From: Oopsacas minuta | Lineage: Eukaryota; Porifera; Hexactinellida; Lyssacinosida; Leucopsacidae | Length of the DNA stretch: 64,000 nt | Assembly (NCBI GenBank): GCA_024704765.1 | Contig: JAKMXF010000305.1 | Location: 162,682 to 226,681, forward strand | Reading direction: 5' to 3' | Part shown: one piece after another, positions 11,767 to 23,181 of the stretch | Layout of the letters: the number at the start of each line of letters is the position of its first letter | How positions within the stretch are numbered: the stretch's first letter is position 1 | The notes under the pieces: generated by a model | The model's database searches: none | Seen by the model: only the letters and a program-made list of their open reading frames with translations | Told to the model about the DNA's origin: nothing | Program-made: the position numbers and the translations under genes

Positions 11767-13263
11767 AGTATGTGAGGAGGTTCAATATACTAGTTACACG
11801 ATAAGGAAGTAGAAATGATATGGATTTAGACTTTATTGATTTGAGTGAATTAGATTATATATTTCTAGATAGATTCTAAATCATTACTTATAAAGGAAAG
11901 TTATCTGTGAAAGGGTAATCATAAAATTGTATAATTTACCCGTTTCCCCTAGAATGAAATACCACAAAATGCAAATTTACGGGAATAATATCCTTATAAA
12001 TGTTACATGTTTCTGGAGACACAAATTATATATGTACTTCACTAGCAAAATGGATGAAAGGAAATACTAAATATTTCAATCAAATTCAATAAATAACTAC
12101 TGATAATATGGACAGTTGAAAGAACATAATTTATCGAAAATATATTTCCCCTATCAGTTATTAATTACAGAAATGTAAATGACTAAATTATCAAAACGAA
12201 TTTGCGTAAGAACACAACTTGAGGAACTGATGTGGAAATATATGTGGTAGTGGCCTTGATGTAGCAAACAGATTTTTAGATTTTTACTGGAACTATTGAA
12301 AACAAATGGATAGTATTTTAGGGAAAGAGGCAAAAGTGATTGAAGTTCTATAATTGCCTACTGCAAGTCCTGAATGCAGAGTATATACATATATCATAAT
12401 GAGGTTCATTGTGAACCAATTTTAGAGGTAGATCGAGCTGTTTTCATTAATTGTAAATGTGTACTAGATAATAGAGAAAGAAAATATTGGTTCATTAAGT
12501 GTTTAGAGCTTACATGATTTCTTATGTCAAAGTTGAATGGAGAGAGCTGCTCATATCGATGTACACTACATCGGCGAATCTAATTATTATGCCATAATAT
12601 AACATTCCCGTTTGCTGTAAAATTTACATACATGTATAAATAAGGTATCTTGTACAAAGTATGGAACATATTTTGGCATAGGGGAACTAGTTGCAGGATC
12701 TCAGGATTGGAGGAACAGATATTCCATATTCTGTTTATGTTATTGATTAATGGTGAGTGATAGAGTATTTTCCTGGTTGACAGACTTATCTTTTGTGTCA
12801 ATAATTCAATCATGAATACCTGCATTATTGAGCCTTGAAGGTGGAAGATGCAAGCAGTATGTTTATGTGTTATACATGTACATCCAGGCATGGCCTACTA
12901 TATACACTAGCTAAGCAAGGAATTGCCAAAATAATATCCAGGGCATTGATTATACTCTGTTTGATCATGAAGAATCGTAGTTATCATTACAAATTCAACT
13001 GTAAATAGGTTTCAACATACGGTGTATACATTGAGAATACCTTTGAACCTGCTCTCCAAGTTATTTTAACCATAATGACGCAATCAAAGTTCATGGGCAT
13101 AAATGTTAATGCTTTCTTTTTGTCAAATTTTTCCGAAATACTCAAGACTTAAACTATACTTTTATCAAAATACCTTCTACTTGTTAAATGTTAGTTTAAG
13201 TAACCAAAAGATGTTCTTCATATTCATAAACGCTCGTTAAGAAATCGTTTTAAATTCGCATTC
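11767..13263. other. No gene recognised
   Basis: AT-rich, without domain-bearing frames. The minus-strand open frame at 12580-12891 (103 residues) has no motif I can name and does not look like the next DOCK exon. Confidence 0.45.
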
Positions 13264-14060
13264 CTAACTCTTGTCGGGTATGAAAAGCCATCCACGGAGA
13301 TGTTTTATCAGCTCAGGAAATGACCAGAAATCACAAGGTGATAGATCTGTGGAATACGGAGGACGTTCCATCGTTTCAAACCTGATATCCCCAATGACTG
13401 CCCCAACGTATTTTGAAAAATGAGGCACTATAGTGGAGAAATTTGATTCCTCGTGTTCCTGTATGCGGACGTCATGTTCTATAGCTCTCTCGACTTCTCT
13501 TAGACATTCATATGTGTAAAATTCTCCAATGAGTCGTTCTCCTTTAGACACAGGTCCTAGAGCCACTAGCGCATACGCATCAAAAATATGTTGTAGAACC
13601 TTATCGTCTCAGAAATCCGGACGTGCCTTTTCAGGGGATAAGAAACTTTTGGTAGCCACGATTTGCTTTGTTCCTTACACAGGGGTTCAGAATATTTGAT
13701 CCAAGTTTCGTCACTAGTAACGATTTTATATAACATTCGAGATTCACAATCCCTACATTTTTTAAGCAATTATTTTGCGCATGAAACCCTCTTCTCCTTT
13801 TGGCCCTTTGTGGGGATTTTTGGCATCCATCGTGCTGAAATCTTTCGATACTAGAGATAATCGTGTACAATTGTATGAACACTTCCCGATGAGATGTCCA
13901 GAATTAGGGAAATCTCTTCAACGCTCAAATGGGGTCAATATCCAGAAGTACAAGGATTTCAGAGAAAATTTCAGCGGTGGTAGCAGAAATTGTTCTTCCG
14001 GTCCGAGGGGCATCTTCAATGCTCCCCCTACCAGACTTAAAATTGCATACCTATTCCATT
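13264..14060 (-). pseudogene. mariner transposase relic
   Basis: Read on the minus strand from about 14060, a degraded helix-turn-helix region leads into SARWMPK-like sequence in mixed frames near 13800. VTSDETWIKYSEP follows, carrying the first catalytic Asp (13566-13769). The end at ~13264-13360 has RPPYSTDLSPCDFWSFPEL, the conserved third-Asp block of DD34D mariners, followed by HLRGW. The middle block with the second Asp is missing or scrambled, and several frameshifts are present. Terminal inverted repeats were not found. It is a different copy from the mariner at 28457-29787. Confidence 0.82.
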
Positions 14061-15654
14061 ACAGTGGGATACGCTAGAGCTTCCCTATGATAAACAGTGA
14101 CGAGATCCTTATGTATCTGGAGTGGGTTGTCGCCGAGTACGTACGAATCTATATGTAAGCTCGTTGTTCGGTTTGCTTGAAACGTATTGTGAAGCCATGA
14201 AAAGTTGAATCTCAAAATAGGTGAAATTGAAAGTAGGATAGATCAAGATATATATTAGCTAGAGTGAATTGCTCAACAGCATTAAATAGTTAATCGATAG
14301 CACTATTAGGATATACTATGCATCTCACGTAATCGAGTAGAGTTTGGCTGCCATAAACTAAGGATGGGAACTTTTTGAATGCCCCAAGTAGTAGGCCATG
14401 ATTGATTTGATTATGCAATAGAGAAGAGTTGAATAAAGCATAAAGAGCAATAATTACATATTTCTGATTGAGTAATATAGTTAGACAGGAAGAGAAAGTT
14501 TTCGTGCAACAGTATAAATTAGAATCATGCATCGCAGAAATAATTAGATAAAACTGACTATTCGCATAATTGGAACAAAGGATTGGTATTTTATGTGATT
14601 GTTTTAACTTGCGGATTAAAATAGCTCTGGAAATTACATGTATCCATATTTATCTCTTTAACCATAACAAGGAAGAAATTCTTTAATATCAGAGTAGTAA
14701 AATACAATAATTTCTAAAAGTCTGTGTAGATACGTGTAGTTATTAATTGTGTAATGTATATGAACTCTTTTGTGTGTAAATTAATACTAAATATTGTCTG
14801 CATAAATGCATATTGGATATTACCTGTATAATTCTATATCATGTTTTCCACAGATATTTGCAAAGATAAGTGATTTGAATAATATAATCAGTTAATACTG
14901 CACAACTATACTGATTAGTTGATGGTATTTATATAAGAATTAGAAATTAGAGCAATTTAACATTAAATGGAACCATCAAATATCAAAACTCAGCTTCTCT
15001 CATTGCTAGAAATAACATCATCCATAAGTAATTAGCATTTATTCACTATTACTGGATAAAATTGATATTGTTATACACGTTTACATCTCGATATTCAATT
15101 AGATTTATGGGAAGAAATAAGAGTTTGAACTGACCCCACTTTATGTAGTATCAGATTAATCCCCTCTGAATTGGCATAACAAGGCGAGTAGTTAATATTT
15201 ATAATGAAATTACATTCACATAAACGTTTATATGGCACAAAAGTTCAGAAGAATTTTCAGAATCGAAATAGAACCTTTTGGTAGATTATTTTAAGGAAGT
15301 AGTAAAACTAATTAATTGAACAAAATGAAGACAAAATTTTGAAAATGCCAAAAAATCATGGTCGTGAATGTTCAACTATCCTCTACCAAGGATATTAATT
15401 TAAAAAAAAATCAGATGGGTAGATGTGAGACAAATTTGTGACGGACTTGAACCAAATTGAATAGTCTGTTAACTTCACATCGTTTTATCAAAGAAGGTAG
15501 AACAAAGAGTCACTCAATAGGGTTTCGTTTGAGAATGGAAAAATGACAAATATCTACTTAAGGTCTATCAAACTTCTCGAGATATGTGATAATAATACAT
15601 TTTTCGTTGGGCTCTTTGTTATGAATCCTTCCCGGGGAAATAATTAGCCGAATA

Positions 15655-15830
15655 TCATACGGTTCCGCAAAAGTGTCAAGTAACGAAAAGGAAAACCGTA
15701 ACTTACCACTCGGTTTTAACCAATTCCCGCACTCAAATCGAGATTTCAGTACCTTTTGCCGTTATAAAATGACACATTTTCTGGGCAGTTTAGTTAAATA
15801 GAGAAAGCAGAGACAAAGTCTTTGGCATGT
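15655..15830 (+). repeat. ~170-bp dispersed repeat, copy A
   Basis: Shares with copy B (16220-16400), and with the reverse complement of 18360-18540, the order: an ACCGTAAC-type start, TTACCACT, GTTTTAACCAATTCCCGCAC, TCGAGATTTCAGTACCTT and TGACACATTTTC. It is the best-preserved of the plus-strand copies. Confidence 0.65.
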
Positions 15831-16219
15831 TTTTCTAAAGAAATTGCAATTGAAAACCGACGAAGCCAGATTTTCTCATTAAAACGGGCACTTAGTACCT
15901 CTTTTGTTGAAGTTAAGTGGAAATTCGACCAAATTGTATTTTAATTATTTAGATTAGTTTTGGAAATATAGTGATGATATTTGTAAATGCTGCTATGAAT
16001 ATTCAAAAACTAGGAAGAATACCACCGTTACGGCTGATTTTCTCAGTTTTTGACACTAGGATACTATCCACATAAAATTTGAATATAATTGATCAAATTT
16101 TGTCACCCAACTAGGTTTAGGTCAAAATGCAAAAATCTCTTTATAATGACAACGCTGAAGAATGCGGCCTAAAAAGGTCCAGAATGACAGCTACATGACA
16201 CGTCCCTATTCAAAATTAC

Positions 16220-16400
16220 TCTACTATAACCGATATCAGCCGAAGTGGTATATTTTTAACGAAAAGAACACCATAATTTTACCACTGCGTTTAAATAATT
16301 TCCCACATCCATGTCGATGTTTTAGTACCTTTCTGACGCCATACAATGACACATTTTCTCGGAAGCTTCTGTTAAGTAGGCCATGCAAAATACATATACT
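16220..16400 (+). repeat. ~170-bp dispersed repeat, copy B
   Basis: Diverged direct copy of 15655-15830. TTTTACCACTGCGTTTAAAT, TTTCCCACATCCATGTCGAT and AATGACACATTTTCTC keep the order and spacing of copy A. Confidence 0.6.
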
Positions 16401-17598
16401 TGGCAAAATGTACTGTTTATGTGATATAAAACAATTCCGTATGATAATATGATATTCATAGTTCATTGGTACATCTATAGTACTGAAGGACTTCTGATGG
16501 TATCAGATGATTTTATGTGTGATCCTTATTCCTTATGGCAATAAAATTTTCATCTTAGGACAAAAGTGAAATCTTCAATTAATATATATATAATGAAATA
16601 TATGCAAACAATGTCGCCTATGCATATAATATTTACTGTATTATGAAATTCAATAGCATGTATATTAAGGGGGAGGTGAGGTTCATTAGGAAAATGGGTC
16701 ATCAAAGAATTTTAAGTTTAACAATTAGGTGAGGATATTAGGGAACAAAAACGGCGTCAATTATTGAGAGATTGAGGATACATACACCTCAAGTGACCAA
16801 CAACATGCTGGTTTGACCAGCTTTCGTAGAGCATAAATAAATATTGTGAACTCTCCCTTAATTGACGCTAGCTCGCACAAAACTAGATAAAGAAAGGTCG
16901 TGTATTAACATCATCCTGTTTTCTGGAGGATTTAGTTAACTGAATATGAAGTCTATCGACATGATATACGCGAGCATTAGTTGTATCCATAATAATGAAT
17001 ATATTGCATCTAACAATTCAATGACTACCACCAATTTACTTTGTTGAGATAGGCTGGGGAGAAATGAAACCAAATCCGATAGATTGATCAATAACTTACA
17101 GATATTAATGACAAATGTTAAACATTTGAACTTTAAAGTAAAATATTAGCGAAATTTTTCTTCCCCGCGAATCATATTCCACTTGGATTCACTAATAAGT
17201 AATTTTCTACCATTCAGTCAGACGATTCATAGGCTACAATTTATAGAAATGTGATATAGTACAAACATTTACAAGATGCAAGAAGTAAATCAAAAAATAT
17301 AATTTAAGGAAATAGGGTCGAATAAATAGGCAATCATGAGAAAGAAGCAATAGATTAGTTGCGAGATTTAAATGTGATAGAATCTTATGAAAAGCTTGCG
17401 CAAATGGCACAGTAATTCAAAATCCATGGTATCTTCTATATGAATGCGCAAATCTAATGAAAAATGCCAAACAATAGAATGATTTATTGCAAAACGAAAA
17501 GAGTGAAGTTAATTGAATAAATATTAATTATCCAGTTAGAGTGAAAAGATATCATAAGTAAATAAAAGAACAAATATTTATCATTAAGATTAGTCAAC

Positions 17599-17749
17599 CT
17601 TCTGATCTTCTCATGTACATCTTCATCAAATTGATAATCTCCCGAAATTGGATCCACTTTGCATGATTGTAAATGTTGTTCGTTGCTATCTGTAATATCA
17701 GTATCAGGATGACTCAAAGTCTTCATAATTCTTGCATTCGGAAATTCAA
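17599..17749 (-). CDS. DOCK-family GEF, DHR-2 exon C
   Basis: Minus-strand exon of 151 bases. It follows the acceptor ...GATTTAG and ends at a donor AAG/GTTGAC. It encodes EFPNARIMKTL, DTDITDSNEQHLQSC, KVDP and DEDVHEKIRR. This matches the part of DOCK1-type DHR-2 domains that directly follows the YRGKEYE...RL segment, and the split codon joins in phase to exon B (36692-36973), giving LS-V-EFPNA. No stops occur. The next exon should begin in phase 2 but was not found to the left. The family loads GTP onto Rac-type GTPases. A hAT copy lies only ~23 bases upstream of this acceptor. The donor is weak (GTTGAC), so the exact 3' edge is less sure. Confidence 0.82.
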
Positions 17750-18133
17750 CTAAATCATAAAATTGCATAAAGCAAGGTTAAAGGTGCCCCGACCGGAGAT
17801 AAATTGCTGCCTTAGCGGGGCTTGTCAAAAGGTCAGGTCATGCCCTGAAATGACTTTAAGTGACCTGACCAAAATTTTGAGCGACTAGACCTGATTTGAA
17901 AATACCTGACGTTAATGAGGTGATTTCAGGTCATTTTTACGTCATTCCTGATCATTTTGTGTATTTTCACCAAATTTGCAGGCGTGAGGGAATTTCCAAA
18001 ATGATTTCCTCCCTTATAATTTTACCATGCTAATTCCATCACTTACCTCGTTTCGAGTCAGAAATACCATAAATGTAAAAGGCTCTGCTAAAATTAACAT
18101 TGAATAAATGCAATATACCCCCATCCCATAGAG

Positions 18134-18618
18134 CAAGGGTTCCCAATCTGCGTTACGCTTATCCCTAGGGATACGCCAGGACTATTTGAGGGGGTACGCG
18201 AGAAGGTTGAGTCATTTCCGGATCATATTTCTAATTTGTAATTATTATACCAATTAACTGGAAATTAATCGAATTTAATTATTTGACACAAAATTTGCAA
18301 TAGTAATAATATATTTCGTAGAATATGATCATAGGCGTAATGATTTAATTACTTTTCTATTAGACAGAATTTATTAACCGAATACGACCAGGGAAAATGT
18401 GTGATCTTATGAGATCAACGTCAATAAGGTCCTGAAATCCCGATTTGAGTGCGGGAATCGGTTAAAACGAAGTGGTAAAATCTTAGTGTTCCTTTTTGTT
18501 ACAAAAACACTACGGCCGTAATCGGTTAAGTATATTAATTTTTGGAATTTACAATGGGGGTACGCGGTGAATATTTTTTCCAAAGTAGGAATGGGTTACA
18601 AAAGGTTGAGAACCCCTG
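18134..18618. mobile_element. hAT MITE (485 bp) nested in 17773-18840
   Basis: The ends are CAAGGGTTCCCAATCTG and, inwards from the right, CAGGGGTTCTCAACCTTTTG. They are flanked by CCATAGAG (18126-18133) and CATTAGAG (18619-18626), 6 of 8 bases alike. It contains the inverted third copy of the ~170-bp repeat. Confidence 0.75.
18360..18540 (-). repeat. ~170-bp dispersed repeat, copy C (inverted)
   Basis: The reverse complement matches copies A and B (15655-15830, 16220-16400), including CGATTCCCGCACTCAAATCG and TTTTACCACTTCGTTTTAAC. It lies within the hAT MITE 18134-18618, so copies A and B may be remnants of the same MITE family. Confidence 0.65.
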
Positions 18619-18848
18619 CATTAGAGTTTGATCCCCTCTAATTCTATGTTGATTTATCGAACTCAATTAATAGGAAATTAACTTAAATTGTCATGAAAAT
18701 AACCTAAATACATCTAAAATAACAACCTGAAAATGACCTGTAGATGACCCGAAATTGATCTAATGAATCTTTAGGCCTGATTGGAATTAGATTTTGCATA
18801 TATGACTTGACATGACATGACTTTGTAGGACCTTCGACAAGCATAAAG

Positions 18849-19903
18849 GAAAACTGGAACTATTCGATAAAGTCAACCGAACAACGACAATATTCGGTTA
18901 AGTCTAAAGAATACCAGTCATATAATTGAGCGTACACGTGCGATGATAATCACTCGGTTTTTAAACAAATAGCAACACCTCGTCAAATGATATTCGATCA
19001 GGCTAAATATGCAACTATTCGGTCGCCAAATGATAAAATAATTACAATAATGGACAAGAGTGTAAATAATAGGCAATAAGTTCTGTGAAAACTGTAAGTT
19101 TAGAATGCTGAGGGCGCATAGATTCCGATGTAGAATTTAGACGTTTCGATATACAAGGCCCTGTAAAGTAATATACTTGATTTCGTCCCCACCGGCAACA
19201 AATTTGTCCCCTCCCGGAGAGATGCTATGATTTTCAAATTTATGGATAATTCTTGGTCTCAGAGTGTGCACCCCCTTCTTCTATTCTATAGTTAAAGATT
19301 CAATATTTTTAATGCACAGAGAGAAGGTGGCGAGAAAATCAAACGGCCAAAATATTTTATATATTTACTGGTTATAAAAATACACTGCCGCTAGCCGTCC
19401 CACTTTCCTGAAGAACTTTCAGATGAGAAACAGTAAATACTTTTACAAGGCACAACATGTTGTGTATTTGATTAAACACATGCTCACATATTTAGTAGTT
19501 AATCAATAGTCTAGGTTAAAAATGTTGAAATTCGAAATAATAGTAGTATACACCCAATTTCCCTTACCATAAAATACATTTTGATGAATTCCCTGAAGAA
19601 TATTGCGTGATGTAGAATATAATGAAAAGGACATATTTATTATTGCGTCACATTGATAGGAAAAGTCATATAAAAATGCATTAAGGTGTTATGAGAAATC
19701 AAGTACAATATCCCATAAATTGGGTATCCTTATTTGGTCAGAATTGTTAGAACTATTGAGTCATAAGAGGATATTGACAAAACAACTGCTACACATGGCC
19801 TGAGCAAGTATTTTCTCAGAACGTATCAACTTCATAATGACAATTGAGTCTATTTTGTACAGAAATGGTAATAGAAAATTGAGTATTTCAAAATTATAAA
19901 CAC
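18849..19903. other. No gene recognised
   Basis: Intronic AT-rich DNA. Stretches at 18850-19025 with repeated TATTCGGTT / CTATTCGGTC motifs may be an old MITE, but I could not define its ends. Confidence 0.4.
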
Positions 19904-19905
19904 TA

Positions 19906-21244
19906 CAGGGTGTCTCAAAAGTTTTTCACCTTATTCATCAAGCCAGTAAATTGTATTTAACGTATAGAATCATTAGACTATTTGCCAATGTATTTACCGT
20001 TAAGTTCAATACAAGATTTAATGCGGTTTTGCATTCCATCGATTAAAATTCTGGAGAATCGATGGGCTAATACAACTCCAGATATTATCAAAGATTTTCG
20101 CGAGTTGTTTTAGAATAGTAGCAGGCTTCCTCTTGTCCAGCTCTGCCTACATAATGGCCCACAGGTCTTCTATAGGATTCAAATCTGGCGAGTTAATAGG
20201 CCAGATATCTTTCGCCCAGAATCCTGGTAAATGATCAGAAATCCACTTCTGTACTATGCAACAGTATGAGCGGCGCTCCTTCCTGCATAAAAAAGTGTCG
20301 GACATCTTACGATACAATTTCCTCTGAGTCAGGGGCCCTCTTATCCTCTTACGTTTATATGTAGGAAGACAGCACTTTTCCAGTATTTCATTGATATAAT
20401 AGTCCGCATTCAAAGATTGTCTTGGAGAGATTAGATGGAGTTCTGATAGTCCAAGATGACTCATCATTCCCCAGAGCATTAATCTTGGAGGATTTTTAAC
20501 CGTTTCGACAGGAGTGATATCACGCGAACTGACGTCCCAAATCCGATCATTCTGTGAATTTGTAGGGAGAAAAAGCTCAAAGGGGCTTTCATCACTGAAG
20601 AAAACTCGCTCCCAATCAAGTGAAGTCCAAGGTTTATGCTCAAGACAGAACTTGATTCTTTTTCGACTTCTGTACTTCGTTAATTTAGGGATTGATGGCC
20701 GTTTATATGCTTTAGCCCCAAAAGAATTATGTAAATAACTGTGAACAGTATCTTTCCTAATAGCAACATATTTATTTGAAATATATTTCGCCAATTTCCG
20801 AGTTGAATGCCATCGTTTATCTATCGATTATCGAATTATTATTTTCGGGACCCGGGATAGTTTCGGCGGACGTCCAGAACGAGGCTTGCCATTGAACATT
20901 TCTCCAGGTTTTGCTTTTTGTTCCAATTCTTTACGGTTCGAATTGTGAATCCAAGTGTGTCAGCAACTGCTCTTTGAGTGGAACCAGTTAGTAGCATACC
21001 TATCGCTCTCTCGCCGATGGATAATCTTGTGATTTTACATCCATAATATTGAAATATGATAATTATACAAAGTTTCGCAAAATGAATCACAAACTTAAAT
21101 ATTTGATACCACTCATGATTGAGAACAGTAATCAACTATAAATTGACAATACTAGAATAAATGGGTAGGTAGTAAATGAAGTAGGCTGATTTCTGTTCAA
21201 ATATATTGAAATACTAATAGTGAAAAAACTTTTGAGACACCTTG
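19906..21244 (-). mobile_element. Tc1-like transposon, full length
   Basis: The inverted ends CAGGGTGTCTCAAAAGTTTT (left) and CAAGGTGTCTCAAAAGTTTT (right, inwards) are flanked by TA at 19904-19905 and 21245-21246. The length of 1,339 bp is normal for Tc1. It carries a broken transposase on the minus strand and sits in a DOCK intron. Confidence 0.93.
19978..21050 (-). pseudogene. Tc1-like transposase, inactive
   Basis: On the minus strand the N-terminal helix-turn-helix (GERAIGMLLTGSTQRAVAD, then FTIRTVKNW) lies at ~20880-21050. After a gap with stops, 20147-20794 is open. It holds WERVFFSDESPFELF, with the first catalytic Asp, and INSPDLNPIEDLWAIM, with the final Glu. The middle QDGAPAHT-type block is scrambled to KMSDTFLCRKERRSYC, so the second Asp is lost. 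After a stop the C-terminus continues (AELDKRKPATILKQL ... NGKYIGK) to TAG at 19978-19980. The gene is related to, but clearly distinct from, the Tc1 at 59121-60188. Confidence 0.9.
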
Positions 21245-21246
21245 TA

Positions 21247-22696
21247 GATACAGCATACATATACATACTATTGTATATGAAGCTATATTACTGTTCTATA
21301 AATAATTTCTTTGGTCATTAGCTTTCGCACATATCAATGAAGGTTATTCTGGCCAGGAATGACTCCTGATAATAGAGTAAGAATAGAATAGTTGTATACA
21401 TAAAAGTAAAGATTTTGACTTTGAAATTAAAGTGTTTCCATACTCTAATACTGTTAACGTCAAATCTTTTAATTCTTAGCAATAATATAACCTCATCAAA
21501 TCCTTTGAAATTGATTTAAATCCCTTCCAACTCCAAAGCAAATCCTCTCAACTCCCTTCATATTCGGAGGCGGAGCCACTGTGGGTGTCCGAACACCCAC
21601 TACCTGTAATGAATTCAGTGTTACCATTTTGGAAATGATTGTTAAATGTACAGAATGGCCCAAGTAAATGCATACCTGATATGTAGACTATCATGTGTCC
21701 AAACCAAAATTAGCAAAAACCATTCAAGATGTGCCAATCTCTTTGCTTAGTAAACATTATTTGGAGAAAGTGCGAAATCTTTGGTGAGCTGTAGAACGTT
21801 AATTTTCGGATCTTTGATGCCAAAATTAATTTACGAAAAGATGTAAAGATTGTTTTGTAATACATACTAAAAATACGAGTATGAAGTTGGGTGAATAGTC
21901 GACAAGCAGTAGTTCAACCATAAACTTGACTAGCCTCCCATGGTCAGAATGCAAATATTTTTGGATTATTTGAAAGAAGAGATACGGACGTTTCTGAAAA
22001 TGAATTCATATTTTATAAACGTATATATTTCTAATAGAAATTGGTATATCTAACTAGCAGTAGTTCACATATGAATTTAGTATACTTAAATAAATTTATT
22101 TTCCTGAAATCATGGGCATGTATTCCTGCTGTATCGGCGTTTGTGTGTTTTAAATATTATGTTAAAATAGTCAAAACCTTTTGAGATTTAGGCTTCAATA
22201 CTGGCTTGTATGAGTCGAGTTTCTATTAGATTTATATTAAGCACACAAATTTAATGAAACCTTCTAATTCATTCTAACTATAGTAACGTATAACATATTA
22301 CTGTAATACCAACTGTTTGATCTCAGTTGACTCACTATGAATTACTCAATGAATTAAAGAATGTACAATTAAGTTCAATTATGTCATAGCATTTAGTTAT
22401 CATATTTTCCAAAATAGAATTAAAATATTCAATGTTAGAAATGTCGAGTAGAAATGGATAATCAATTTAGGATTATATGATCCATGCATAGTCTTGATTT
22501 ATGGAGTCACGAGTTAATGGATTTAGTTGTTGTGTCCCTCTCAAGTAGACAGCAGAAGTTATGAAGCTATAAGAACTCACATATATATTCTAGGTTAGAT
22601 TATTTATCTTCACTACTGTCATAAAGTATATTTCATTCGTTTATCCTTTTCATTGTTCACCACTCGTATGGCGTAACATTATGCTTCAGAGATACG
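21247..22696. other. No gene recognised
   Basis: AT-rich intronic sequence. A GGCGGAGCCACTG near 21570 resembles one end of a hAT element, but the partner end was not found. Confidence 0.4.
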
Positions 22697-22704
22697 CTGT
22701 GTTG

Positions 22705-23173
22705 TAGAGCATTGTAGGAGCACCCTCCAATTTTGAGGAACGGGACCTAGAGCGGGCTCTATTTATGATTCAGGGGAGGTAGCTGGAGCGGCACTCTATT
22801 TTTGAAGGAGCGCGTTCCTATTTAATTGCAAGCAGTTTACAAATTTCATCGTTAGTTTGCATAAAATTGAGTACTCTTGCTATAAATTTGATGGTGAGAC
22901 ACTTTTGTATAATTCACAATTTATTGAAATGTTTTGACGTTGCATATTTAATAAATTCTCGAATAGAAAATGGTTAAATTCATTATTATATCTCAAAATC
23001 AATCCTGATTTCTTAAAATACAAATCTCATGTAATTCTGAGAGAATGAAAAGGAGAGCAGTTGGAGTGGGAGCCGGAGTACGCTCCATTTCTGAGAAAGG
23101 AGGGGAGGTGGGAGGGTGCACCCTTTTCAGCGCAAGAGCGCGCTCCTAAAAATTAGGAGCGCTTAATGCCCTG
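22705..23173. mobile_element. hAT-type non-autonomous element (469 bp), GC-rich ends
   Basis: The left end TAGAGCATTGTAGGAGCACC and the right end read inwards CAGGGCATTAAGCGCTCC are related. They are flanked by CTGTGTTG (22697-22704) and TTGTGTTG (23174-23181), 7 of 8 bases alike. Subterminal palindromes around GGAGCGCGCTCC occur at both ends. No ORF is present. Confidence 0.75.
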
Positions 23174-23181
23174 TTGTGTTG

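Larger units (their letters stand above)
14061..17598. other. No gene; contains two copies of a ~170-bp repeat
   Basis: Long AT-rich stretch downstream (in the DOCK direction) of the last DOCK exon seen. I looked for the next DOCK exon (an expected FANLWxERT block) and did not find it. The repeats at 15655-15830 and 16220-16400 are listed separately. The open frames at 14290-14532 and 16162-16466 have no domain; the latter simply read the repeat. Confidence 0.4.
17773..18840. mobile_element. hAT-like non-autonomous element beside a DOCK exon
   Basis: An exact 8-bp duplication GCATAAAG occurs at 17765-17772 and 18841-18848. Just inside are the related ends CAAGGTTAAAGGT and, read inwards from the right, TTGTCGAAGGTCC. 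Next to each end are GACCTGA / CATGACATGAC repeats. No transposase is present. A second hAT MITE (18134-18618) is nested inside. Confidence 0.6.

Noticed and set aside
12580-12891. 103-residue minus-strand open frame as another DOCK exon
   Set aside because: It has no DHR-2 motif (no FANLW, ERT or LPGILRWFEV-like block) and no convincing splice sites.
17484-17598. Extension of the DOCK exon C reading frame to a stop at 17484
   Set aside because: The residues after HEKIRR (LTNLNDKYLFFYLL...) do not resemble DOCK and follow a usable GT donor, so they are read-through into intron.
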